Shown here piece after piece: positions 18,458-27,755 of a DNA stretch of 64,000 nucleotides. A program made the position numbers and the translations under genes. A model generated the notes under the pieces. That model worked only from the letters and a program-made list of their open reading frames with translations, had not been told where the DNA came from and searched no databases. Numbering within the stretch: the first letter of the stretch is position 1; the number at the start of each line of letters is the position of its first letter. Location of the stretch: positions 372,001-436,000 of the forward strand of contig NZ_JAIUGX010000003.1 of assembly GCF_020164785.1 (NCBI RefSeq), read 5' to 3'. This stretch comes from Mesorhizobium sp. ES1-1 (GTDB taxonomy: Bacteria; Pseudomonadota; Alphaproteobacteria; Rhizobiales; Rhizobiaceae).

Positions 18458-19096
18458 CGCACGGGACAGGGGCATGCCAGCTAATGCCACCAAGTTGGCT
18501 TGGCGTCCGAAAGCACTGGTTTGGTTGCGTTGTTCAGTAGCCTTTTTATCATCGGCTTTCTATACTAGCGTCTGCGATTGAAATCGGAGCCACCGGACCA
18601 GTGCTATCCATTCTATAAACCCGACTTCTCTCCGGTGACTGCGGGCGGTATTCAACAGCACTTCGTGCAGGATCCGGGTTGTCCGGTAGCGGTGCTCGGA
18701 ACCGTGCAGCCCTCAGTGGCCGCACGTCCTCGATATAAGACGGCGTTGTACACTCACCATTCCTTCCAGCCCCGACAATCGCCATTTAAAGACGCGCGTG
18801 AAGGCTGCTTCGGCGGAATGCCGGACCTGGTGCCCGGGCGCGGCTTGGTACCAAACCGACAATAGCGACCTTGAGCCAACGTAAGCCTGGAGAAGGTGAT
18901 CGAGGCAGTGGGCGCCGATGGTCAGGGGGAATATGCCGGGAGATTGCTCAGTCGATATTGTGACTTCGACCGAGCGATACGGTGGTAAGGGCCGCGGCAG
19001 CTGGTTAAATGCACGAAACCATAATGGGGAACAAAGTCGGAAAAGAATTCCGACTTGCAGATTCGACTGCGATTTCAATTTCTTGCTTGGAAGGTA
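18458..19096. other. intergenic region with decayed sequence
   Basis: No gene recognised. It contains copy 2 of the LuxR-gene end (18685-18730). The bases just upstream of that copy (about 18640-18684) keep a weak resemblance to the helix-turn-helix coding part, as if a second, decayed paralogue had ended here. The remainder up to the tRNA shows short frames only. Confidence 0.45.
18685..18730. repeat. direct repeat, copy 2 (LuxR-gene end)
   Basis: 46 bases nearly identical to 16924-16970, in the same orientation, 1.76 kb downstream and outside any intact gene. The two copies bracket the low-GC small membrane genes. Confidence 0.85.
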
Positions 19097-19186
19097 TGGC
19101 GGAGAGGGAGGGATTCGAACCCCCGATGGGCTTGCACCCATGCCGCATTTCGAGTGCGGTGCATTCGACCACTCTGCCACCTCTCC
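19097..19186 (-). tRNA. tRNA-Ser (anticodon CGA)
   Basis: A class II tRNA with a long variable arm, 90 bases including an encoded CCA. The acceptor stem GGAGAGG pairs with CCTCTCC, the T-arm carries GGTTCGAATCC, and the anticodon loop reads CTCGAAA, giving CGA, which decodes UCG serine codons. The 3' end points to the accessory region at 15.3-19 kb. Confidence 0.97.
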
Positions 19187-19440
19187 GCGGTCATGGTCGG
19201 CCGTTGCCGGCGCGGCGCACTAGATAACGGCTGATCGGGCCGGTTACAAGGCCAATCCGCCAGTTATTTGGCTTGCCCGAGACGGGCTGGGATTGGGGCC
19301 GGGCCTCGCGGCCAAGCCCCCTGCACGGCTCAGGCGAGTTCGGCCGCCATGCCGATCTTACGCCCTCTCGCTGCTGCCGGCCTTTGAATGGCTGTTTGCC
19401 TTGACTCGCCTGGAACCTTCGGTTAGGGACAGCGCGCAAT

Positions 19441-19475
19441 CGGCGTGGAGGGTTTCTTCCACGCCGCTTGTTTTT
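19441..19475 (+). promoter_or_regulatory. terminator-like hairpin in the rplU leader
   Basis: Perfect 9-bp stem CGGCGTGGA / TCCACGCCG with an 8-base loop, followed by CTTGTTTTT. It is about 80 bases upstream of rplU with no plus-strand gene before it, so it can act as an attenuator or autoregulatory leader of the rplU-rpmA operon. A TTGACT at 19401-19406 could be the -35 box; no clear -10 was found. Confidence 0.55.
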
Positions 19476-19553
19476 CGAACCCGCAGACTGACAAAAAGAC
19501 GGCCGAACCGCTTGCGCGGTTCACGAGGCCGACCGAACAGCGAAAGGCAAAAA

Positions 19554-20195
19554 ATGTTCGCAGTCATCAAAACGGGCGGCAAGCAGTATCGCGTTGCCGC
19601 CAACGATCTCCTGAAGATCGAAAAAGTCGAAGGCAATGTCGGCGATATCGTCGAGATCGGCCACGTACTCGCGCATGGCGAGGGCGACAATGTCACGTTC
19701 GGCGCGCCGTTCGTCGATGGTGCCCTGGTTACCGCCGAAGTCGTCGAGCAGGGCAAGAATCGCACGGTCATCGCTTTCAAAAAGCGCCGCCGCCAGAATT
19801 CGCGCCGCAAGATCGGCCATCGCCAGCTTCTAACCACCGTGCGGATCTCCGAGATCCTGCTCGAGGGCGCCAGGCCGACGAAGGCAGCAGGGGCCAAGGC
19901 GCCGAGAAAGGCAGCCAAGGCGGAAGCCGCCCCTGAAGCAACGATGTCAGCGGAAGCGGCGCCGGCGGCAGCGCCTCTGTTCAAGGCGCCCAAGGGCGAG
20001 CCGGACGATCTCGCCGTGATCGTCGGCATCGGCGAGGTCGCGGCAAAGGACCTGAACGAGCAGGGCATCACGACCTTCGCCCAGCTTGCCAAGCTGACCG
20101 ACAAGGATGTCGCCAAGATCGACGCCAACATGCCGTTCAGCACCGACCAGATCAATGACTGGCGCGAACAGGCCAAGGAACTGGCCAAGAAGTAG
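19554..20195 (+). CDS. rplU: 50S ribosomal protein L21 with C-terminal extension
   Basis: The first roughly 103 residues are a normal L21 ([18 protein letters not shown] start; [16 protein letters not shown] near the end of the domain), which binds 23S rRNA in the large subunit. An Ala/Lys/Pro-rich linker (about 104-145) and a 65-residue helix-hairpin-helix-like domain ([18 protein letters not shown], then [18 protein letters not shown]) follow, giving 213 residues against about 103 in E. coli. The ATG at 19554 is chosen because it starts the conserved domain; the frame is open far upstream through the leader. It is followed by rpmA, the universal partner. Confidence 0.97.
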   Translation: MFAVIKTGGKQYRVAANDLLKIEKVEGNVGDIVEIGHVLAHGEGDNVTFGAPFVDGALVTAEVVEQGKNRTVIAFKKRRRQNSRRKIGHRQLLTTVRISEILLEGARPTKAAGAKAPRKAAKAEAAPEATMSAEAAPAAAPLFKAPKGEPDDLAVIVGIGEVAAKDLNEQGITTFAQLAKLTDKDVAKIDANMPFSTDQINDWREQAKELAKK

Positions 20196-20293
20196 GCGAC
20201 CGGCGCGAAACTGCGCCGTATCGGACTTGAAACGGAACGCGAACGCGTTCATAAGACCATTCAAGCGCCTTGCGGCGCATCGGAGTTAGTTAG

Positions 20294-20563
20294 ATGGCAC
20301 ACAAGAAAGCTGGCGGCTCGTCGCGCAACGGTCGCGACTCGCATTCCAAGCGTCTGGGCGTGAAGAAATTCGGCGGCGAAGCCGTCATCCCAGGCAACAT
20401 CATCATTCGTCAACGCGGCACCACGTGGCATCCCGGCGTCAATGTCGGCATGGGCACGGATCATACGCTTTTCGCGCTCGAGACCGGCGCCGTGACTTTC
20501 AATAAAAAAGCCAATGGCCGAACCTACGTATCGGTCAACCCGATTGCCAAAGCCGCGGAGTAG
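20294..20563 (+). CDS. rpmA: 50S ribosomal protein L27
   Basis: 89 residues beginning [20 protein letters not shown], the flexible N-terminus that reaches the peptidyl-transferase centre. The core [18 protein letters not shown] and the block [17 protein letters not shown] are canonical. GGAG precedes the ATG by about nine bases. It is co-transcribed with rplU and closed by a strong terminator at 20650. Confidence 0.98.
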   Translation: MAHKKAGGSSRNGRDSHSKRLGVKKFGGEAVIPGNIIIRQRGTTWHPGVNVGMGTDHTLFALETGAVTFNKKANGRTYVSVNPIAKAAE

Positions 20564-20649
20564 CCGGTTCCGCACTAAAACACCGGCGCCCATCTCGGGA
20601 ACCGGTGTCTGGCCAAACCAGTGAATGGATCGGGTCAGGAAAAGGATCA

Positions 20650-20681
20650 GGGGAGATGGGTTTCCATCTCCCCTTTTTCTT
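20650..20681 (+). terminator. intrinsic terminator after rpmA
   Basis: Perfect 10-bp stem GGGGAGATGG / CCATCTCCCC with a GTTT loop and a TTTTTCTT tail. It lies before the GNAT gene and shows that the GNAT ATG at 20701 is either read through from rpmA or has its own promoter. Confidence 0.92.
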
Positions 20682-20700
20682 GTGCCTGGAGGATTGCCAC

Positions 20701-21288
20701 ATGGTTGCCGAAGCCGAAGACACGGACGACGATAGTTACGCAATAGATTGCCCGGTGCTGGTCACCGAGCGGCTGGTGATGCGGGCGCCGCATGAAGGCG
20801 ATATCGCTCAACTGGTCGAGCTTGCCGACAATCGCCATGTCGCCGAAATGCTGGCCCGCATGCCGCATCCCTATGGCGAGGCCGAGGCGCGCAGCTTCCT
20901 GGCCATGACGCGGTCCCGTCGTGCCGGCATCGCCTATGCCCTGACACTGGCCGGCACCGACATTTTCGTCGGCTGCGCCGGTTTGAACACCACCGATCGC
21001 GGGCTCGAACTCGGCTACTGGATCGGCGAGCCCCACTGGAAGCGCGGCTATGCGACGGAAGCGGCGCATGCACTGGTCGACCTCGCCTTCCAGAGGACGT
21101 CGATCCAGGTGTTGCACGCCTCTACGCGGGTCATCAATCCGGCCTCGCGCCGCGTGATCCACAAATGCGGCTTCCAGTATGCCGGACAGGGCATGCTGAA
21201 CTCGATCGTCGCCGGCCAGGTGCCGGTCGAGCGCTATCGGCTCGACCGCAAGACGTGGACCAGCCTGCGCAATTGGGTTCATTTTTGA
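20701..21288 (+). CDS. GNAT-family N-acetyltransferase (RimJ/RimL type)
   Basis: A 195-residue acetyl-CoA-dependent acetyltransferase. The family pattern includes LVTERLVMRAPHEGDIAQLV, the ELGYWIGEPHWKRGYATEA acetyl-CoA loop and VINPASRRVIHKCGF. RimL-type enzymes acetylate protein N-termini, including ribosomal proteins; the position after rplU-rpmA is suggestive but the target is unknown. The ATG at 20701 follows a GGAGG at a normal distance. Confidence 0.88.
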   Translation: MVAEAEDTDDDSYAIDCPVLVTERLVMRAPHEGDIAQLVELADNRHVAEMLARMPHPYGEAEARSFLAMTRSRRAGIAYALTLAGTDIFVGCAGLNTTDRGLELGYWIGEPHWKRGYATEAAHALVDLAFQRTSIQVLHASTRVINPASRRVIHKCGFQYAGQGMLNSIVAGQVPVERYRLDRKTWTSLRNWVHF

Positions 21289-21324
21289 TGGATGCCTGGG
21301 AGGACGTATGCCGCCCCGTCACCC

Positions 21325-21390
21325 GGATTGCCAGCCGAATTGCGAAGAACAATTCGGGGCAATCCGACCTCTCCCCGTGGGGAGAGGGGA
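21325..21390. repeat. two adjacent palindromes between convergent genes
   Basis: The first hairpin pairs CGGATTGCC and CCGAATTG with CAATTCGG and GGCAATCCG around a CGAAGAA loop (17 pairs with a 2-base bulge). The second is CTCTCCCC / GGGGAGAG with a short GT-type loop. They lie between the convergent GNAT and endonuclease-family genes and may stop transcription from both sides. The second resembles the cores of the elements at 26800 and 60650. Confidence 0.7.
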
Positions 21391-21425
21391 CCTCTTGGCC
21401 CGTGGATGGTTCGTGACTTAGGAGT

Positions 21426-22295
21426 TCAGCCCAGCTCGACCCAGACCGGCAGATGGTCCGAGCCGTCCGCTTGCCGGTCGACCCAAAGGCGCTTCAGCGA
21501 TCCGGCCAGCGATGCACTGGTAAAGACATAGTCGATGCGCTTGTGGCGGCTGGCATTGGCGGGGTCCTGGGGATCGACCCAGCTGACGAGATCGTCGCCG
21601 GTGGCGTTCAGGCGCATGGCGGCGTCGACGGCGAGGTCGGCGGTCAGCGGCATGCCGAATTCATGGTCGGGCAGGCCGGCGAATTCCACATATTCGGGCG
21701 AGCCGGCCAGCATGTTGAAATCGCCCATGGCGACAAAGGCTTCGGGGTGCGGCACTTCCGGCAGGCCGATCTCGGCGACGCCGGAGAGAGCGCCGCCTTC
21801 GAGCGCATAGTCCAGCAGGCGCCGGCGCAGGAAGCGGATCTGCCTGGCGCGTTCGACCGGGCTTCGATGGTCGAGATGAACGGAATAGAAGCGGATGAAG
21901 CCAAGCGGCGTCTCGATCAGCGCTTCCAGCGCGCCGCGCTGGAAGTTCATCGCTTCGAAGCTGCGGCTGCGCGGCAGCAGAAGGTTGCGCGACAGATGAA
22001 TGGGGGTCTTGGACAGCACCATGTTGCCAAGCTGGAAGGTCGTGGTGATGGCGCGCCCGTTCTCGATGCGCGAGCCCATATTGGCCTCGAAATTGCTGCC
22101 ATAGACGGCGAAATAGTCGGGCAGGGCTTCGCCGATCTCGGCGACCATGTCGCGCCCGCCATTCCTGGGATTGTTGCGGGTGACCTCCTGCAGCGCGATC
22201 ACGTCGGCGCCGCGCACGGCGTCGGCTATGCGCCGGATATTGTATTGCCCGTCGAGGCCAACGCCGTACTGGATGTTGTAGGTTACAAGCTTCAT
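21426..22295 (-). CDS. endonuclease/exonuclease/phosphatase family protein
   Basis: A 289-residue metal-dependent phosphodiesterase fold shared by DNase I, exonuclease III and inositol phosphatases. Catalytic blocks are present: TYNIQYG (Asn), ALQEV (metal Glu), YSVHLDH (His), MGDFNM (Asp/Asn) and GSDHLPVW (Asp/His). No signal peptide is seen, so it should be cytoplasmic. The substrate cannot be deduced; no partner gene is on the same strand nearby. Confidence 0.9.
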   Translation of the reverse strand: MKLVTYNIQYGVGLDGQYNIRRIADAVRGADVIALQEVTRNNPRNGGRDMVAEIGEALPDYFAVYGSNFEANMGSRIENGRAITTTFQLGNMVLSKTPIHLSRNLLLPRSRSFEAMNFQRGALEALIETPLGFIRFYSVHLDHRSPVERARQIRFLRRRLLDYALEGGALSGVAEIGLPEVPHPEAFVAMGDFNMLAGSPEYVEFAGLPDHEFGMPLTADLAVDAAMRLNATGDDLVSWVDPQDPANASRHKRIDYVFTSASLAGSLKRLWVDRQADGSDHLPVWVELG

Positions 22296-22607
22296 CTCGA
22301 CATGCTTCCGGCCGGCTCCGCGCCGCCAATGTCACGAGCGCCTTGCCCTTCGCCGCCGTTGTCTAGAGCAAGGTCCTTTGTTGGCCAACCCACCAAGCGC
22401 ACCGGCGGCATCTTGTCCGCCCGAGATTGTCGATGCCATCGACAAGTTTGCGCGATGCAACAACGTGTAGCATTTATCGTATTGTCCTATATCGATGCAC
22501 CGTCGGCGAAGTGCGTCAATGATGCGGAGTTCCCGGCAAGAAGCGCTTGACCTGCTTCAAGAAGAGGCTGATGCGCTTGGCGTCACGGTTTGTTTGACAG
22601 GGAATTC
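22296..22607. other. intergenic region between divergent genes
   Basis: Holds the promoters of the endonuclease-family gene and the rhomboid gene. A perfect palindrome TTGTCGAT / ATCGACAA with a 3-base loop lies at 22427-22445. A possible 30-codon frame (ATG 22519, stop 22609-22611) overlaps the rhomboid start in the form ATGA, which would allow translational coupling. Its product (it contains ALDLLQEEADALGV) is not recognised. Confidence 0.4.
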
Positions 22608-23228
22608 ATGAAGTCCGGCTTTCACATCTCATGGCGCGGCATGTCGGCATTTCTGGCGGCCTTGACGATTGTGGTTTCCAGTTACGTCTTCTATTCCGCC
22701 AACCATTCCTTACTCGGCGCCGTCAACGTAGCTGCTCTAAGGGATTATGGCGGAACGACCATTCAGGACATGGCCGGATTTGAAGTCTGGCGCATCTTTA
22801 CGGCGCAACTCATCCACGCCAAGCCACTCCATATGCTGTGGAACGCCATAGGCATCCTTTTGCTGGGCGGTCGGGTCGAAAGAGAAACGGGTGGTCGCTG
22901 GGTCTTCCTGCTTTGGCTTGTCGCCGGCGGACTCGCAACGATCGTCAGTCCTATCTTCATCGAGGCGCCGTGGAACGTTGGAACCGGCGCGTCGCAGGCG
23001 ACTTTCGCCTTTGCCGGCTTTGCTTCGGTCCTCGCTTTCGCGAGGGCAGTCGATCGCGCCGCGGCGGCTTTCCTGATATGCCTCGTTGTTCTCCCCGGTG
23101 TCGGCCTGGATCTGATCTCGGACGGTTATTTGAAACCGGGCCACATTGCGGGCTTTCTCCTGGGAATCCTGGGCGGAGGGCTATATGTGAAACTGTCACG
23201 AGACCCGAGACCGTCCACCATGTCCTAG
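22608..23228 (+). CDS. rhomboid-family intramembrane serine protease
   Basis: A 206-residue protein with about six membrane helices. The rhomboid catalytic dyad is visible: Ser in GTGASQATFAF and His in PGHIAGFLLG. The first-loop signature WRIFTAQLIHAKPLHMLWNA matches rhomboid L1/TM2. Rhomboids cleave membrane protein segments; the substrate here is unknown. The ATG at 22608 has AGGGA close upstream; an in-frame TTG lies six codons earlier. It is followed 72 bases later by obgE. Confidence 0.85.
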   Translation: MKSGFHISWRGMSAFLAALTIVVSSYVFYSANHSLLGAVNVAALRDYGGTTIQDMAGFEVWRIFTAQLIHAKPLHMLWNAIGILLLGGRVERETGGRWVFLLWLVAGGLATIVSPIFIEAPWNVGTGASQATFAFAGFASVLAFARAVDRAAAAFLICLVVLPGVGLDLISDGYLKPGHIAGFLLGILGGGLYVKLSRDPRPSTMS

Positions 23229-24332
<1,104 letters not shown>

Positions 24333-24336
24333 GGCC

Positions 24337-25473
24337 ATGCAGTCGCTCAAGAAATACCGGCGCATCACCGTCAAGATCGGCTCGGCGTTGCTGGTCGACC
24401 GCGCGAGCGGCCTGAAGCGCGATTGGCTGGCGTCGCTCGCCGACGACATTGCGGTGCTTGCGCAGGGCGGCGCCGAAATCCTCGTCGTGTCGTCCGGCGC
24501 CATCGCGCTTGGCCGCACCATCCTCGGCCTTGGAAAGCGGGCCTTGAAGCTCGAGGAAAGCCAGGCGGCGGCCGCGGTCGGGCAGATCGCGCTGGCTGGC
24601 GCCTGGTCGGACGCGTTGGGCAAGGGGGCGCTGAAATCGGGCCAGATCCTGCTGACGCTCGGCGATACGGAGGAGCGCCGGCGCTACCTCAACGCACGCG
24701 CGACGATCTCGACGCTGCTCAAGATGAAGGCGGTCCCGGTCATCAACGAGAACGATACGGTGGCCACCTCCGAGATCCGCTATGGCGACAATGATCGGCT
24801 GGCCGCGCGCGTGGCAACGATGATGGGCGCCGACCTCCTGGTGCTGCTCTCCGACATTGATGGGCTCTACACGGCGCCGCCGACTCAAGACCCCAAAGCC
24901 GAATTCATTCCGGTGGTCGACCGCATTACGCCAGATATCGAAGCGATGGCGGGGGCCGCGGCGTCCGAATTGTCGCGGGGCGGCATGCGTACGAAGCTCG
25001 ATGCCGGCAAGATCGCCACCGCCGCCGGCACGGCGATGATCATCACCTCGGGCACGCGGCTTTCGCCGCTGCTGGCGATCGAACGGGGCGAGCGCGCTAC
25101 CTTCTTCCGGCCAAGCGCCAATCCGGTCAAGGGCTACAAAACGTGGATCGCGGGCCAGCTCGAACCGGCCGGCCGGCTGACGGTCGATGCCGGTGCGATT
25201 GGTGCGCTCACCTCGGGCAAGTCGCTGCTGCCGGCCGGCGTCAAGCTGGTCAGCGGCAACTTCTCGCGCGGCGATACGGTGGCGATCCTGTCGCCCGAGG
25301 GCCGCGAGATCGCGCGCGGGCTGGTTGCCTATGATGCCGCCGATGCCGTAAGGATCGCGGGCCTGAAGACGGCCGAGATCGAAACCGTGCTCGGCTACGA
25401 GGCGCGTTCGGCGATGATCCACCGCGACGACCTGGTGGTGAGTCACGCTGGAGGCGACACAAGCGGAGGATGA
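24337..25473 (+). CDS. proB: glutamate 5-kinase
   Basis: First enzyme of proline synthesis: ATP plus L-glutamate to glutamyl 5-phosphate. The amino acid kinase domain is at residues 1 to about 260 ([48 protein letters not shown]). A C-terminal PUA domain follows (about 280-370). The 378-residue length is normal. It begins 4 bases after the obgE stop and its 3' end contains the GGAGG that serves proA. Confidence 0.97.
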   Translation: MQSLKKYRRITVKIGSALLVDRASGLKRDWLASLADDIAVLAQGGAEILVVSSGAIALGRTILGLGKRALKLEESQAAAAVGQIALAGAWSDALGKGALKSGQILLTLGDTEERRRYLNARATISTLLKMKAVPVINENDTVATSEIRYGDNDRLAARVATMMGADLLVLLSDIDGLYTAPPTQDPKAEFIPVVDRITPDIEAMAGAAASELSRGGMRTKLDAGKIATAAGTAMIITSGTRLSPLLAIERGERATFFRPSANPVKGYKTWIAGQLEPAGRLTVDAGAIGALTSGKSLLPAGVKLVSGNFSRGDTVAILSPEGREIARGLVAYDAADAVRIAGLKTAEIETVLGYEARSAMIHRDDLVVSHAGGDTSGG

Positions 25474-25476
25474 GCC

Positions 25477-26763
25477 ATGCTGAAGCTGCATGAAAAATCC
25501 GGGGACGACACCGCGGCGCTGATGGCCGACATAGGCCGCCGCGCCCGCGCTGCCGCCCGACCTTTGGCTATTGCGACCACCGCCGCCAAGAACGCCGCTC
25601 TGACCGCCATGGCTGACGCCATCCTCCGTCGCGAACAGGAGATCCTCGACGCCAACGCCATCGATGTCTCGAATGGCGAGGAATCGGGCCTGTCCGCCTC
25701 CTTAATGGACCGGCTGAAGCTTAATCCGACGCGTATCCGCGCCATGGCCGACGGCATTCGCGAGATCGCCGCACTCAGGGATCCCGTTGGTGACGTCATC
25801 GCCGAATGGGATCGGCCGAACGGCCTGCATATCGAGCGCGTGCGCACGCCGCTCGGCGTCATCGGCGTCATCTATGAGAGCCGTCCGAACGTGACGGCGG
25901 ATGCCGGCGCGCTGTGCCTGAAGGCCGGCAATCCGGTGATCCTGCGCGGCGGCTCGGATTCGCTCAATTCGTCCTCCGCCATCCATGCCTGCCTGGTCGA
26001 AGGCTTGAAAGCCGCCGGCCTGCCGGAAGACGCCATCCAACTGGTGCCGACCACCGATCGCGCCGCCGTCGGCGAGATGCTGAAGGGCCTCGACGGCACG
26101 CTCGACGTCATTATCCCGCGCGGAGGCAAGAGCCTGGTCGGCCGGGTGCAGAGCGAGGCGCGCGTGCCGGTCTTCGCCCATCTCGAAGGCATCTGCCATC
26201 TCTACATCGACCGTTCGGCCGATGTAGAGATGGCGGTGAGGATCGCCGTCAACGCCAAGATGCGGCGCACAGGCGTCTGCGGCGCCGCCGAGACCCTGCT
26301 GGTCGACCGCGCCGTGGCGTCCACGCATCTTGTGCCGATCCTGGACGCCTTGCGCGCGGCCGGCTGCGAGATCCATGCGGACGCCGAGGTGCTGAAAGCC
26401 TTTGCCGATGCCACGCCGGCCACCGATGCCGATTGGGTGACCGAATATCTCGACGCCATCATCGCGGTGAAGCTGGTTGACGGGATTAGCGGTGCTATCG
26501 AGCACATCGAGACCTTCTCCTCGCATCACACCGAGGCGATCGTGGCCGAGGATGCACGGACCGTGGAACGGTTCTTCAACGAGATCGATTCGGCGATCCT
26601 GCTGCATAATGCCTCGACGCAATTCGCCGATGGCGGCGAGTTCGGCATGGGCGCCGAGATCGGCATCGCCACCGGCAAGATGCACGCCCGCGGCCCGGTC
26701 GGCGTCGAGCAACTGACGTCGTTCAAATACCGCGTGCGCGGATCGGGGCAGGTGAGGCCTTGA
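25477..26763 (+). CDS. proA: gamma-glutamyl phosphate reductase
   Basis: Second enzyme of proline synthesis: NADPH-dependent reduction of glutamyl 5-phosphate to glutamate semialdehyde. 428 residues with the aldehyde-dehydrogenase-like fold; blocks seen are [37 protein letters not shown] and [15 protein letters not shown] with the catalytic Cys, then [13 protein letters not shown]. It starts 3 bases after proB, so the two are translationally linked and make a partly complexed pair. Confidence 0.97.
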   Translation: MLKLHEKSGDDTAALMADIGRRARAAARPLAIATTAAKNAALTAMADAILRREQEILDANAIDVSNGEESGLSASLMDRLKLNPTRIRAMADGIREIAALRDPVGDVIAEWDRPNGLHIERVRTPLGVIGVIYESRPNVTADAGALCLKAGNPVILRGGSDSLNSSSAIHACLVEGLKAAGLPEDAIQLVPTTDRAAVGEMLKGLDGTLDVIIPRGGKSLVGRVQSEARVPVFAHLEGICHLYIDRSADVEMAVRIAVNAKMRRTGVCGAAETLLVDRAVASTHLVPILDALRAAGCEIHADAEVLKAFADATPATDADWVTEYLDAIIAVKLVDGISGAIEHIETFSSHHTEAIVAEDARTVERFFNEIDSAILLHNASTQFADGGEFGMGAEIGIATGKMHARGPVGVEQLTSFKYRVRGSGQVRP

Positions 26764-26799
26764 CGCCGCTTGCGCAAGAGGCCTGACGCTTGCGCCAAG

Positions 26800-27040
26800 G
26801 CACCCCCCTCTGTCCTGCCGGACCCGGCCCTTCGCGATCGCTCCGGGCGTTCGTTGTTCGGGAAGCCAAGCAATCGGCTTTCCGTCCGCTGCGCGGATCA
26901 CGCCTCACCCCCCGCAAGGGGGGAGATTGGCTGGCATTGAGGGTTTCGCCAATCTTCGACGATACACGATTGGCGCCATCGCTAATACAGGTGATCTCTC
27001 CCCTTGCGGGGGAGATGCCCGGCAGGGCAGAGGGGGGTGC
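26800..27040. repeat. intergenic inverted-repeat element between proA and nadD
   Basis: Terminal arms at 26800-26821 and 27019-27040 are complementary over 22 bases with one mismatch (the right arm reads CCGGCAGGGCAGAGGGG...). Inside are G- and C-run palindromes around CCGCAAGGGG and CCTTGCGGGG. It ends 9 bases before nadD. It shares the arm sequence CTGTCCTGCCGG with the element at 60650-60832, so both belong to one dispersed family, typical of rhizobial intergenic palindromes. Confidence 0.8.
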
Positions 27041-27048
27041 TTAGCCCC

Positions 27049-27681
27049 ATGCTGTCCTTGTCCCAGCAACCCGTCCCCTCCGCCTATCTCAAAATGCCGC
27101 ATGCCGAGAAAGGCCTGGCCGTCGGCCTGTTCGGCGGGTCTTTCAATCCACCGCATGCAGGCCATGCCCTGGTCGCAGAGATCGCGCTCAGGCGCCTGGC
27201 GCTGGACCAGCTCTGGTGGATGGTGACGCCGGGCAACCCGCTGAAAAGCAGTCGTGAACTGGCGCCGCTCAGTGAGCGGCTGCAACTGTCGGAGCGGATC
27301 GCCAGGAACCCGAAGATCAAGGTCACCGCCTTCGAAGCGGCACATAATGTGCGCTATACGGCCGACACGCTGGCGCTGGTCAAGGCGCGCAACCCCGGCG
27401 TCGATTTCGTCTGGATCATGGGCGCCGACTCACTGCGCGATTTCCATCGCTGGCAGCGCTGGCGCCAGATCGTCATGACCTTCCCGATCGCGGTCATCGA
27501 CCGCCCGGGCGCGACGCTGTCTTTCCTGTCATCGGTCGTGGCCAAGACGTTCGACTATGCCCGCGTCGACGAAGGCGATGCGCCGCGCCTCGCCCGCATC
27601 AAGGCCCCGGCCTGGACCTTCATCCACGGACCCCGTTCGTCCCTGTCTTCGAGTGCCATCCGCGAACTGGCAAAGGGGTAA
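27049..27681 (+). CDS. nadD: nicotinate-nucleotide adenylyltransferase
   Basis: Adenylates nicotinate mononucleotide to deamido-NAD in NAD synthesis. The nucleotidyltransferase motif GLFGGSFNPPHAGHALV and the C-terminal RSSLSSSAIREL (ISSTxxR-type) are present, with WWMVTPGNPLK and WIMGADSL between them. The 210-residue frame starts at ATG 27049; a second ATG at 27094 directly before the conserved core is possible. In many alphaproteobacteria rsfS follows nadD, but here two unrelated genes intervene. Confidence 0.95.
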   Translation: MLSLSQQPVPSAYLKMPHAEKGLAVGLFGGSFNPPHAGHALVAEIALRRLALDQLWWMVTPGNPLKSSRELAPLSERLQLSERIARNPKIKVTAFEAAHNVRYTADTLALVKARNPGVDFVWIMGADSLRDFHRWQRWRQIVMTFPIAVIDRPGATLSFLSSVVAKTFDYARVDEGDAPRLARIKAPAWTFIHGPRSSLSSSAIRELAKG

Positions 27682-27755
27682 ACGGCCAACTCCGTCCCAG
27701 GCGATGTCGTTTTTATCGCTTCCTTTGCCCATTGCATGGGCAATCCTGCCTAGGC

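Noticed and set aside
26764..27048. Small coding genes in the proA-nadD gap
   Set aside because: Open frames there arise from the palindromic element and are not supported by starts or domains.
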